Positions 20,238 through 29,831 of a DNA stretch of 64,000 nucleotides are shown here, one piece after another. The DNA is from Zasmidium citrigriseum. Its lineage: Eukaryota; Ascomycota; Dothideomycetes; Mycosphaerellales; Mycosphaerellaceae. Where the stretch lies: contig NHNW01000078.1 in the NCBI GenBank assembly GCA_002786025.1, positions 63,578 to 127,577 of the forward strand, read 5' to 3'. Each line of letters begins with the position of its first letter. Position 1 is the first letter of the stretch. The notes beneath the pieces are model-generated. The model was not told where the DNA came from, made no database searches, and saw only the letters and a list, made by a program, of their open reading frames with translations. Both the position numbers and the translations under genes were made by a program.

Positions 20238-21884
20238 ATGGCCGCCAGGATCCTGAGCCCACTGCTCCTCTTCCTCCCCACCACGTTGGCTAGCTATGCC
20301 TTCTACGTGGGCAAAGATCTCACGGCCGATGGCAGTGTCATGGTTGGCGGGACAGGCGAGGAAGTCTCCAGTCACTGGCTGCAAATCTTTCCAGCCATGG
20401 ACCATCCCGCCAATGCAACAATTACTGTTGGCGTGACGGAGGATGCGGTCTTGCCGGGTCATTTGATCGAGATTCCGCAGGTCAGCCATACGTTTAGGTA
20501 TATGTCGATGGAGTACTCCGACTTCGAGGGGTTTCCGGCGCCGTTGACGAATGGTGGGTTGAATGAGAAGGGAGTTGCTGTTAGAGATGGTATGTTTGAA
20601 AGATGGTCTTTTGATGATTGAATCTGGCTCATGGAATGTCTAGTCTGGGCGGATGGCAGGACCGAATTGGTCGACATGACCCCAAAGAATCAGACTGGTG
20701 TCAACTACAGCGATCTCGCTCGGATTGTGATGGAACGTGCCAGTACGGCACGGGAGGGCGTTGAGATCATCGGCGACCTAATCGCAAAGTACAACTACGC
20801 CACATACGGCGGCAACAGTCATCTCATCGCCGATAAGGACGAAGGCTGGGTTGTCTGGCAATTTCCAGGCGGAGAGAAGCTCTGGGCTGCCGAACGCTTG
20901 GGATCAGACGTCGTGCGTGTCTCCTATCCAGGATATATCGAGGACTTCCCCACGGGCTTTGCGAACAGCAGCGATTACATGGGCTCGCCCAACATCGTTT
21001 CTTTTGCGGTCGAGCAAGGCTGGTGGGATCCTGAAGGCTCCGAACCATTCAACATCTTCAAGGTGTATGGTCTTCAGGGGAATTACTCGGCTCGCGATGG
21101 CGGCTTCAAGTACATGTCTCAAGCCGCGCTCGAGAATGGAACGCTGGAGATGGTGCCTTTGACCGAGGCGAAGCTCATGGAGCGAGTTCGTGATTACCGG
21201 ATCTCTGATGACGAGGCCGGATATGGACAGGTCGTGTCACTTCGCGGTGGCGTCGACAAAGACCTCCTTCGTATCTGGAACGCTCCGACAGGCTCCGTCA
21301 CGGCCCCTTTCTCGCCCTGGTGGCTGGGCGTCAACAGCGTTCCAGCTGAGTTCGGCGAGCACCGCTATCTCACCACCGGAGCCTCCTCGTCTTTCCTCAA
21401 CACTGACTACCAGTTCCAAGAAGCCAGCCACTTCGCCGGAAGGATCTACAAGCAGATCTTGTACTACACCTGCTCGAACCCGCACAGCTACCTGCCCATC
21501 GTGGACGTTTTGAGAGGCCTTGAGAATGCTTCGAGAACCGACATCGATGTCATAGAGAAGAGCGCGGCGTTACTCATTGATGCTGGTGATCGAGAGGGCG
21601 CCAAGCAGCTGTTGACGATGTTCTCGCACGCTCGCGCCACGGAAGCTCTGACAACTGGAAGGAGGCTCGTTGATGCTTTGGACTCGTATGTCAAGCTGAC
21701 AGGCCAATTCAGGTATCCAACTGGCTTGGAGATCAACGACGCTGGTGAAGGCGCCGAGACTGTGAACTGTTTGGTGGGTCTCGATCCGGATCAGCCTATC
21801 TGGAAGCAGCCCCAGCACCCGATGAAAAGAAGGTCGTCGAAAGAATCCCAAAGACGTGGAGTTGCAGTGAAGAGGGATCTGTGA
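20238..21884 (+). CDS. Peptidase C69 (dipeptidase) family protein with Ser at the nucleophile position, 530 aa
   Basis: Exons 20238-20589 and 20644-21884, intron 54 nt (GTATGT...CTAG). Residues 1-18 are a secretion signal (MAARILSPLLLFLPTTLA), followed at once by SYAFYVGKDLTADGSVMVGG. Downstream landmarks of the family are present: TNGGLNEKGVAVRD, YGGNSHLIADKDEGWVV and VRVSYPGY. In classical C69 enzymes the mature N-terminus is a catalytic Cys (an Ntn hydrolase); here Ser19 takes that place. Ntn hydrolases with Ser or Thr nucleophiles exist, so activity is possible but unproven. The C-terminal tail is basic (KRRSSKESQRR). Likely secreted or vacuolar, trimming peptides. Confidence 0.88.
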
Positions 21885-22471
21885 TGAGTTGATTATCGCT
21901 TATGTAGAGACGCAATGACAGCGCAGTCAGTCGGTCGCATTGCAACGTCGCTCCGAAAATGCCTTCTCGATTGCAGCAACGTGGTCCGTGGCATCCTACC
22001 TCATCTTCAGCTTCTCAATTCTACACAACATCTCCGGGATATTAGGGCCACGTGCAGGCCTCCTGATCCATCCCGTCATACGGCATTCACAGCGGCACTC
22101 TTCCGTCCTGGGCGTCGCTCAGCTAGAGCTTGAAAGGGAGCTTCTTTCGTCACCAGCGACCTGCATCTCCGCCAGCTGTCTCTTAGCTCAGATCAGCGCT
22201 ACGTCCTGTGGCTTGCTGTCACTCGCTGCGCGGGCCATTCCAAGTATTTGTCAAGATTTGGACGGCTGGCCTGGTTTCCACGATGATGCCCTTGGCCCCA
22301 CTGCGCGTATCGAGGGGTTCTTCGAAAAAAGCAAATCCATGGCGAGGTTGGACAAAGGGTAAGGAAGGTGGAGGTATAAGTAGTCGGTCGTCCTCAGAAG
22401 GTTTGATATTGTCCATCAAGGTCTTTTCTTTCGAAGTCACGACCAATCACAAGCCAAGCATATCAGTCAAA
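21885..22471. other. Intergenic with GFA-gene promoter, 0.59 kb
   Basis: 3' flank of the C69-like gene and promoter of the next gene. A CCAATCA box occurs at about 22443-22449, 25-30 bases before the ATG, inside what is probably the leader. No gene seen. Confidence 0.45.
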
Positions 22472-23018
22472 ATGTCTAACGAGGGAGGCTGCTTCTGCGG
22501 GAACGTCCGCATCAAGTCCACAGGCGAGATCCAGGCCAAGGGTATAGTATCATCGCTCGCAAATTGGCTCCGTCATATTGACATCGTTGAAGCGTTGTGC
22601 CATTGCCGGGACTGCAAGAAGATCACTGGTTCGACCTACTCCACCAACATCATCGTAAGTATTATTGAACGGCTGGCGTCGAACCGCGATTCGACATCTG
22701 AGCTGGGCTGATATCTTCTAGGTTCCAAGCGATGGCTTCTCCGTCACCAAGGGCAAGCCTAAGGAGTTGACTGTCAAGGCGGACAGCGGAAAGAACATCA
22801 GCAGCTTCTTCTGCGGAGACTGCGGCTCTACTCTCTGGCGACAGGGTGAAACGTTTGGCGATGCTCGCATCATCAAGGTCGGCGTTATGGATGACACTGA
22901 TGCTCTCGAGAACGCTGCACCTGCCATTGAGCTGTACGCCAAGGAGCGCGTGAGCTGGGTCTCTCCCGTCAGTGGTGCTGGCCAGAAGACTGGAATGCCA
23001 GATTCTGCTGATGCTTAA
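22472..23018 (+). CDS. GFA-fold (glutathione-dependent formaldehyde-activating enzyme-like) zinc protein, 142 aa
   Basis: Three exons: 22472-22541, 22593-22654, 22722-23018 (introns 51 and 67 nt). The zinc ligands of the family are all there: GGCFCGNVRI (CxC), CHCRDCKKITGS (CxCxxC) and FFCGDCGSTLWRQ (CxxC). GFA-fold proteins bind zinc and often glutathione adducts; the name comes from Paracoccus Gfa, which was reported to speed up S-hydroxymethylglutathione formation. Fungi have many small paralogues of unknown substrate. The length is usual for the family (about 130-150 aa). No signal peptide, so cytosolic. Confidence 0.9.
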
Positions 23019-23405
23019 GCATCGTTCGTATTTAGTCGATAAGAAGTGATTCATGAATGAAGTGAGGTCGGCTCGTCCCGGACGTCTTGCTCTCGAAGCT
23101 CCTTTTCAGCTCTCAACTTCGTTCACTAATCCTGCGAGGGGACCGACTAGGACTGTGATGCGCTAGTCGGAGTCTTTGAGACCGGTAAAATTTCACTCGA
23201 TTGATGGCGGTAGGGTAGAGAGCCCATGCACCACAACTCCTGTTGTAGGTGAATCCAGATCATGCGGATCAGGGGGCTCAGGTCCAGCTCCTATCATCTG
23301 CTCTGCCTCTGTGTTGCACACGGGGCTACTCTCCATGCGTCTCAACATCAGAACACAGAGGGTTAAAGTGGCTTGGTTCTCAAGCCAAGGAAGGTGTCCG
23401 AGGAT
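23019..23405. other. Intergenic, 0.39 kb between convergent genes
   Basis: 3' flanks of the GFA-fold gene and TFB5. I checked it for a tRNA fold because of short GC-rich stems near 23140-23170; no A or B box was found. Confidence 0.5.
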
Positions 23406-23734
23406 CTAGGAATCCGATTCAGAGCTCTCCTCAGGTTCCTTGACAGTATCTTTAAGAGCCTTCAAAACACGTCAGCGAATTGGAAAACAGCATAGGGAGA
23501 AATGACCCACCTCTTTTAGCAGCCTCTTCAGATCATCATGCCTCTGGCTCTTGACAAGCACATGCTCGTCGTCGATGTCTTCGATGATGATCTCGTGGTT
23601 GTGCTCGGTGTTGATGCGCATGATGATGGCTTTGATGGAGGAGTCGCACTTGACGAGAACACCTGCGGCAAAGTTACACTTCATGCGTTCCATGAGAAGA
23701 CTTGATTTCCCATACCAGCTACAGCTCGCGGCAT
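23406..23734 (-). CDS. TFB5: General transcription and DNA repair factor TFIIH subunit TFB5
   Basis: Three short exons, 23734-23716, 23662-23511 and 23459-23406, joined over introns of 53 and 51 nt, give 74 aa: MPRAVAG, VLVKCDSSIKAIIMRINTEH, then IIEDIDDEHVLVKSQ and LKRLLKE. This matches TFB5/GTF2H5 along its whole length (about 70 aa), including the start MPRA, the CDxSIKAII core and the IIEDLDDTH-like segment. Tfb5 pairs with the C-terminal domain of Tfb2 (p52) to stabilise TFIIH and stimulate the Ssl2/XPB ATPase in nucleotide excision repair. The acidic Ser tail (EPEESSESDS) is a fungal extension. Exon 1 has only six and a third codons, so the gene is easy to miss. Confidence 0.93.
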
Positions 23735-24191
23735 TTTGAAGTTGTCTGGTTGTGATTTTGTGGATGAAGATGGAGGAAGGATGGAAGTAGACGGTTAGGG
23801 TGGACAGAGCACGTGCCCGCGCTTCTAATCGCGGATTTAAGCTTTTGACCCTTGCCGATCGGGAAAGCACGCGGCGTGCCGGCGCGCGCGGGACGGGACA
23901 TGGAAGTGAATGTCCAGACGCCTCCTTTCACGAACACCGCCGCAACAACAATCCGACTAAGACGACAATCGTTCGCCAGCTCAGACAATCGACTGCCCAC
24001 GCAATCCCCAAAACAATGGAGGCCTAGAACGAAAAGCTGGCCAGCAATGCTTCAATTCCTCATCAATCTCCGGGGGTGATTCCAGCGCTTCCGGCGATAT
24101 CTCCTGTGTGACATCCGCACTTCACCCCTCGCCTCCTGTGCCGCACCACAGCCAGAGGAACGCCGGTACCAATCCTCCAACACCCCTCAAA
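23735..24191. other. Divergent promoter region, 0.46 kb
   Basis: Between TFB5 (minus) and the single-pass membrane protein (plus). Has a GC-rich patch (about 23870-23890, GGCGCGCGCGGGAC). The right end is a C-rich leader. No gene supported. Confidence 0.5.
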
Positions 24192-24857
24192 ATGGACAAC
24201 ATCCTCCTCCTCCCTCTCTCCCTCCTCGCCATCTTCCTCACACCCGCCACGGCTCAGGACAACTCGCCGCTCTCCTCACCCACCGACGACGACATGCCAA
24301 CGCCTTCAGACTCCGCCCACTCCGCCGATCAAGGCCCCTCGAACACCGTCTCCCTCGTCAACACCTACTTCGTCTTCCTCGCGCTGATCGTCTGCTTCGC
24401 CGCCCTGGCAGCCTTCTTCATCTACAAGAAAAAGAAGAAGCACGGCAGGATCTTCGTCCGGAACAGAGAAGGCGCTCTGCAACAAGATCTGAACTCATGG
24501 GATCCGATACGAGCTAGGAGGCGGTATTGGCATGGTCGATGGCGGTCTACGGATCAGAGTAGAGAGGAGGGATTGAATGAGTTTGGCGAGGCTCCGCCGC
24601 CGTATGTGCCGAAGTCGGAAGATGGAGAGGGTGGACAGCAGGGTGGAGGGGGTCAGCCAGCTGTACCGATGCAGGCGCTGTCTAGAGAGCACGCTGGACT
24701 GAAACCGCCGGATTATACTGAGAGTCATGTTCAGTCGGTTAGTGGGGATGCTGCTGCGCCGGCGAATGGCTCTCAGAACCTTCAGCCTCCTTCGAATGCT
24801 CCATATATGTCAACATCAGGCGGCAACGCCCCTCCGCAGACTCCGCGCTACGGTTGA
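24192..24857 (+). CDS. Single-pass type I membrane protein with PPxY motif, 221 aa
   Basis: Single exon. Signal peptide MDNILLLPLSLLAIFLTPATA, a short Ser/Thr/Pro extracellular stretch of about 40 residues, one membrane helix (YFVFLALIVCFAALAAFFIY) followed by KKKKKHG as stop-transfer signal, and a cytoplasmic tail of about 130 residues. The tail contains APPPYVPK and KPPDYTE, which are PPxY-type sites for WW domains of Rsp5-like ubiquitin ligases. This layout resembles fungal plasma-membrane adaptors or Mid2/Wsc-like sensors, but there is no Cys-rich WSC domain. An earlier ATG at 24108 would add a non-hydrophobic extension in front of the signal peptide and is less likely. Confidence 0.75.
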   Translation: MDNILLLPLSLLAIFLTPATAQDNSPLSSPTDDDMPTPSDSAHSADQGPSNTVSLVNTYFVFLALIVCFAALAAFFIYKKKKKHGRIFVRNREGALQQDLNSWDPIRARRRYWHGRWRSTDQSREEGLNEFGEAPPPYVPKSEDGEGGQQGGGGQPAVPMQALSREHAGLKPPDYTESHVQSVSGDAAAPANGSQNLQPPSNAPYMSTSGGNAPPQTPRYG

Positions 24858-25101
24858 GCAGCCTGGCGAAATAACACGACATTCTCACGACGTCCGACCA
24901 CAACCTACGGCGGCTTGATGCATTGGAGCGAAGCATGATTTACATTTAGCGAGGAGTCCAGGGACAGGTGGGGTATAGACAAGCGGCAGGACTATGTGCT
25001 GCATAAAGGGAGATGGGACGGAAAGTGTTTTGCAAGACTCCAACTAGCGATCATCTTGTAAGGTACGGATTCAACTTTGGAACAAATCCTCTTCACAACC
25101 A

Positions 25102-26715
25102 TTACTCCAAAAGCCACTCCCTAACCTTCCGATCCCCATCCAAACTCACAAAAACCCTCTTCCCCTCCTCACCCTCCACCAACGCACACTCCGCCGTATA
25201 CGAATCCCCCTCAATCCCCTTCGACCTCACAAACCTCCACTTCAAACACCTCCTCCGATCCCACACCAACCAACTATCCTCCGCCGCCTTGGCCGCCAAA
25301 ATATCCCCGTTCAACCACTTCACCGCGCGGAACTCCATGAAAAGAGCCATCGTCCAGCGGTCATTAATCCCGCTCTTGGCCAGCGTCACAACAGGCGTGA
25401 TTTTATCCCCATCGAAAGGCTCCCAGAGTAGGACTTCCGCCCCGCTAACGAGGGCGATGCTGTTATCGACTGGATTCCAGGAGATCGAACGGACCCAGGA
25501 CTCGAGTTTACGTTTTGAGGAGAGGGAGGAGAGTTCCTCGCCTGTGGCGACGGAGTAGACGCCTACATTGTCGGTTCCCGAAAGGAGGACGTATTTTCCA
25601 TCTGGCGAGAAATCTCCACTCCAGTTTTGAGGGGACTTTTTGATTTTGATCGTGTGGTTGCAGGTCGCTGGACTGGTGGATATGTCCCAGATACGATAGG
25701 TCCCGTCCCAGCAGGCGGAGGCGATGATGTTGGGGTTTGTGGGGGAGAAGGAGGCCCACATTATGCCGTCTTTGTAGCCTGTCAGGGTGGCGATGGGCTC
25801 AGAAGAGAGGTTCTCGAGGGAGCGGACGACGATTTGCGGCATGGATACTTCGGAGCGCATGCCGTTTTGTGTTGTTTCGTTGTGGAAGACGGAGAGCATC
25901 CGGGTGCCGTCGTGGGAGATTGGTTTGGAGCCGAAACCGGGAAACGTACCGGGAAAGGATTTGAGGGCTTGTTGGCGGTTCTTGGTATCTGCTGTTTTGA
26001 AGGTGTTGACGAAACCCGCGTGGAGGTCGTCGAAGGCTTCGACGGAGAGGTTGTGGTTGTCGGTCAGGTCTTGCCAGACGGCGTTGAGAGCTTTTCTTGC
26101 CAGGATCTCGACTGAGAAAGGGGCGGTGGTGTTGAGGGCTGCGCCTTGAGAGTCGAGGTGCCAGGTGACAATCATGTGGTTTTGAGTGTATCTTCCCGGC
26201 TCAGTCGCTCCTTGGGAGAGAAGCGTGTACTGGTTGGAAGCGCCCTTGGGGACGAACATCAAAGACGAGACGGAACCCAGATGTCCCACGAGCTCAGCTC
26301 TCACCCCCTTCTCCGCCATATCATAAACCCGAATCGTCGCACCAGTAGCCAGAGCCATAAACTTCCCATCAGGACTAACAGCCATCTGATCGCCCTCATA
26401 AAAGTCATCAAGTCCCTCCCGATCATTCTCCGCCAACTTCATGCTTCGAACCTCCTCGCCCCATTCCAGAGGTCGTCCATTCGTCGAAGGTCCCCATTCT
26501 GGCGATTTCCCATCGACCTCCCATTCATTCTCCAGTTTGAGCGTGAACATCTTCTTGAAAGTATTCGAGTCCATGCATGTTGGTCCATCATCGGCTTCCT
26601 GCTCGAGAACTTGTTGTTCTCCAATTGGAGTTGCGACTTGTTCTTCCATGTCGAAAGAGGATTGCCACGCAGTGATGCGGGTGATGATTGTTGTGAGGTA
26701 TAGCAGAGCTAGCAT
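25102..26715 (-). CDS. WD40-like beta-propeller protein with signal peptide, 537 aa
   Basis: Single exon. ATG 26715 gives MLALLYLTTIITRITAWQSS, a good secretion signal; the frame upstream has no ATG. After an acidic stretch (EQEADDGPT), WD-like repeats are visible: DQMAVSPDGKFMALATGATI, VGHLGSVSSLMFVPKG, LTGYKDGIMWASFSPTNPNI with ACWDGTYRIWD, FSPDGKYVLLSGTDNVGVY and SISWNPVDNSIALVSG. The C-terminus (ECALVEGEEGKRVFVSLDGD) looks like the closing blade. Several N-x-S/T sites occur between repeats. WD40 proteins are normally cytosolic or nuclear; an ER or secreted one is unusual. Function unknown. Confidence 0.8.
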   Translation of the reverse strand: MLALLYLTTIITRITAWQSSFDMEEQVATPIGEQQVLEQEADDGPTCMDSNTFKKMFTLKLENEWEVDGKSPEWGPSTNGRPLEWGEEVRSMKLAENDREGLDDFYEGDQMAVSPDGKFMALATGATIRVYDMAEKGVRAELVGHLGSVSSLMFVPKGASNQYTLLSQGATEPGRYTQNHMIVTWHLDSQGAALNTTAPFSVEILARKALNAVWQDLTDNHNLSVEAFDDLHAGFVNTFKTADTKNRQQALKSFPGTFPGFGSKPISHDGTRMLSVFHNETTQNGMRSEVSMPQIVVRSLENLSSEPIATLTGYKDGIMWASFSPTNPNIIASACWDGTYRIWDISTSPATCNHTIKIKKSPQNWSGDFSPDGKYVLLSGTDNVGVYSVATGEELSSLSSKRKLESWVRSISWNPVDNSIALVSGAEVLLWEPFDGDKITPVVTLAKSGINDRWTMALFMEFRAVKWLNGDILAAKAAEDSWLVWDRRRCLKWRFVRSKGIEGDSYTAECALVEGEEGKRVFVSLDGDRKVREWLLE

Positions 26716-27124
26716 AGTATTTCGAACAGTTAGCAAGTCTTTCGATGAGTCAAGAAGACCACGAAGTAGGTTGCGGTGATGTTATAGGCAGCTGGCTCAC
26801 CGGTACTTGATTGGGGTTGGAAAGTTCGCAAGTGACTCGAAAGGATTCCGCTGGATCAAGTCACGACGAACGGAGCATGCACATCCCGCGGAGGGACACC
26901 GTCGTTCCAATGTCTCGACTCTTTATGTGCACTTGCATTGTAATGGCTGTGTCGCCTAGCTTCCACCTAGAACGAATGTTGGCGGCAATTGGGGGCCTGC
27001 GCCACAATCTCGGTGGGTCGGTTTGATCATGTGCATCCGACTAGTCTTCCATATGGTATCATTGTTAACGCCGTAACTATGCGATTTCCCATCCATCATG
27101 CACATCAACTCATGATCGTCACGC
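26716..27124. other. Intergenic, 0.41 kb
   Basis: Promoter of the beta-propeller gene and 3' flank of the ceramidase gene, both minus strand. No other element seen. Confidence 0.5.
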
Positions 27125-29461
27125 TCATTCAATCGTAAACTCCCCACTGGTGCCCTCAAAAGCAGTAATCTTTCCTCCAAGCGACTTTGCATCGCCGTAG
27201 TAACGCAAGCGATATCTTCCTTTCAACGAGGTACCATCCCTAACGAGTAGCTCGCCATGAGGCTCCTTTCCTCCCTTCGTTTCTGGATGGTCTTCCTCCT
27301 TCCACGCTCCCGTCTCCCATTTCGTCTCCCACTTGATTGTTACCTCACTTTGACCCAGAATCGTTGACGTACGCCTCCATTCGTAGACCAAGCTCCAGTC
27401 TTCGTCACTTCTCACTTGCTCCCACGAAGCAGTATCTGGATTCTCTTTCTCCACCGCAGCAAATGTCCCACCGAGTCGGAAGTTGTTGCGTGGATTGGCG
27501 CCCACGAAGCGCGCAAGGACCGTGTCACCAGGATGGTAGGGCGTTGAATTAACATCGGATATGACATCTCCAAACTTCTTGAGAATTTGCGCGTTATCTT
27601 GAATGACTGGCGTGATGAAGTTCAAACTTCTGTTCACATTGATAGGTGGCTTTGGTCCGCTACCCAGATGAGGCCAATTAGTGGTCGCTCCGGCAAGGCG
27701 TGGCAGATATGTGAGTGTGAGATTGATGTAGGCATAAAGGGTCCAAGGACCATAAAGTGTGGAAGCTCCTTCGTAGCGTTGAACGGTGTACTCTTCCGGC
27801 GTTGCAATGTAGTGAGTATACGAATTGGCCGGACCACCTAGCACCACCACCGGTTTGTGATCACCAGTGAGATCTGAGAAAGTTGTGACCGCTGTCGACT
27901 CCAAAGCTTCTTTCCATCGACGGCCAGCCATCGTTGTAGCCTCGCCCGGAGAGATAATCATGAAGAGCTGCCCCACGCGGAAGGTTTGAATGTCTACAAT
28001 GTTGGGAGTCCAGTCGTACGGCGACTTGGTCTCGCCTACGTCGAGCAAGATGGGCTTCTCGCGCTGGCAGGCCTTCTGAGTGTCGTTGGGCTTGTGCAGA
28101 GCGTTACTAACAGCCGCCCAGAGGGGGTTAGCATCTGGATCACCCGAGTTGCCCTGCTTGAAGTCGAAAGCGCCCGGTCCATCAGTGGTGCCTCCGGCGA
28201 AAGAATAGCCAAGAGCAGCTGGACAAGTCCGTACATGTGTGCCGTTGGGTAAGTCGAAATGATACTCGCTGAGATCAACGAATTGGTGGACGCTCTTTAC
28301 GACCTGACCTGAGATTGGCGTGAATGCACTGGGATCGTTGAACAGTGTTCGAGCAGCTTCCGCCTGCCGCATTCCGATCTCGAAGTTGGATGCCGTTCCA
28401 GCGTCGTTGCGACCCCAGTATGGACCTCGGGCATGACAGGGCTGAGCTTTACCATCGCACAGACTCGTCTTAAAATCGCACTGCTGGCCAGCTTGCTTCC
28501 CTGATTCACAGTAGGCGCCGTGGATGTTCGGCGATGTGTCGCCAACGTTGGCCTGGCTGAAGCCAGCAACGAAGGAGGGATTGTTAGTACCCTTTTCGAA
28601 CAGCATAGCGGCGACTCCCTTGTTGTCGCCCGTAACAAGGGTGTTGTTGCCAAGCATGCTGGTGCCATGTACCGGAAACCAAGTCAAGATTCCAACGTCC
28701 TTATCCCCTTTGTCGGATGTTTGCGAGAGCCGCAGCACTGTCATGGTCTTGTCGACACTGTCACTATATCGCTCTCGTTCCTCAGTGGGGTTCTGAAGAT
28801 AAGCGTAAGGACTGCGATTAATGTTCGCATCTTTGACGTCGATAGACCCGACCTGAAGGTGCCCTGGCCCAAGTCGTTCGTGGGCTTGTTTAATAGAAGC
28901 AACGGCTCCAGTCACGATTGCTTCGTATGATGGCTTTTCGAAGCCTTTCGTAGTTATTTGAGGTAGAAGATAGTTGAGCCAGCCACCTGGGCCGCTATGA
29001 GAGTGTGTGCCCGTCACGGCAATGTTGTGCTGGCCATACATGGCGTAATCGTCCCCTAGATCCCTGATGGCGTCAAGAATGCCATGTCGAACGGCAGTGT
29101 CGCCTGACTGTGTATCCAGCACAAGATAGACGAGGCGGTCCTTTGGCTGATCAACATGGCCGATGATGAATGCTCGAGAGTACAGCCGCTGCCTCAATCC
29201 AGTGCCCAGCTGGTCCGGGTCGGCATAGCCCATGAAATTGATCTCGACGACAGGTCCAGTGATATCGGCCTTGCCAACTCCGACCAGATACTCATCTCCC
29301 GCATTCTTCGTCGGCTCCTGGCCGGAGAGGATGTTGAAGTGAGGAGCATCGTTCCAGAGATCCAAAACCGAGGGACCCAATCGATGGAGAACGTTTAATG
29401 TGCCCAGTCCGATGAAAGCGATGACGGCCAGCACCAAGACCGGTAGAGGCGTGCGAGCCAT
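27125..29461 (-). CDS. Neutral/alkaline ceramidase, 778 aa
   Basis: Single exon. Residues 7-22 form one hydrophobic N-terminal segment (LVLAVIAFIGLG), a signal anchor or signal peptide. The enzyme domain starts LVGVGKADITGPVVEINFMG and shows the family landmarks: GTHSHSGPGGWLNY (zinc His153/His155), WFPVHGTSM (His265) and the nucleophile hexapeptide GDTSPN at 307-312 with Ser310. A smaller C-terminal immunoglobulin-like domain ends in SGEFTIE. Neutral ceramidases hydrolyse ceramide to sphingosine and fatty acid with a zinc-dependent mechanism. Length and both domains are complete. It acts in the secretory pathway or outside the cell. Confidence 0.95.
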   Translation of the reverse strand: MARTPLPVLVLAVIAFIGLGTLNVLHRLGPSVLDLWNDAPHFNILSGQEPTKNAGDEYLVGVGKADITGPVVEINFMGYADPDQLGTGLRQRLYSRAFIIGHVDQPKDRLVYLVLDTQSGDTAVRHGILDAIRDLGDDYAMYGQHNIAVTGTHSHSGPGGWLNYLLPQITTKGFEKPSYEAIVTGAVASIKQAHERLGPGHLQVGSIDVKDANINRSPYAYLQNPTEERERYSDSVDKTMTVLRLSQTSDKGDKDVGILTWFPVHGTSMLGNNTLVTGDNKGVAAMLFEKGTNNPSFVAGFSQANVGDTSPNIHGAYCESGKQAGQQCDFKTSLCDGKAQPCHARGPYWGRNDAGTASNFEIGMRQAEAARTLFNDPSAFTPISGQVVKSVHQFVDLSEYHFDLPNGTHVRTCPAALGYSFAGGTTDGPGAFDFKQGNSGDPDANPLWAAVSNALHKPNDTQKACQREKPILLDVGETKSPYDWTPNIVDIQTFRVGQLFMIISPGEATTMAGRRWKEALESTAVTTFSDLTGDHKPVVVLGGPANSYTHYIATPEEYTVQRYEGASTLYGPWTLYAYINLTLTYLPRLAGATTNWPHLGSGPKPPINVNRSLNFITPVIQDNAQILKKFGDVISDVNSTPYHPGDTVLARFVGANPRNNFRLGGTFAAVEKENPDTASWEQVRSDEDWSLVYEWRRTSTILGQSEVTIKWETKWETGAWKEEDHPETKGGKEPHGELLVRDGTSLKGRYRLRYYGDAKSLGGKITAFEGTSGEFTIE

Positions 29462-29831
29462 AATTCAGTAAGAAGAGGAGATGGAAGTCGATGTCAGACC
29501 ATGGCGGATATCAATCAATGTTGTCCTCCAAAGCCAGCGGGAGGTGGCGGGAGTCGATGCGAACTGAAAATGGCCGATTGAATAGATGAGGCGAGATCTG
29601 ACGTGGCGCGATGTCGATGTTCGATGGATAAGAAGATGGATGGTCACCGCTGATTGCCCGGTTGATTTGTACTCGACACTTCCTTGTCGCCGTCGATGGA
29701 AGTCGAAGGCCAGCCTGCGTCATCGCTTACCCGGGTAAAACTCATACCGGACGGTCTGATATTTACTCGAAGCGTGAACTTCAACTTCACGACTTTGCGA
29801 CTGAACCAGAAATCAGCGACAACCAGCCAAG
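29462..29831. other. Divergent promoter, 0.37 kb
   Basis: Shared upstream region of ceramidase (minus) and the SPF27-like gene (plus). No sites could be named with confidence. Confidence 0.5.

Noticed and set aside
23100..23300. Possible tRNA from GC-rich short stems
   Set aside because: No A-box or B-box sequence and no cloverleaf could be drawn.
25627..26115. Plus-strand 162-codon frame inside the beta-propeller gene
   Set aside because: Shadow frame created by G/C-rich third positions; the minus strand has WD-like repeats and a signal peptide.
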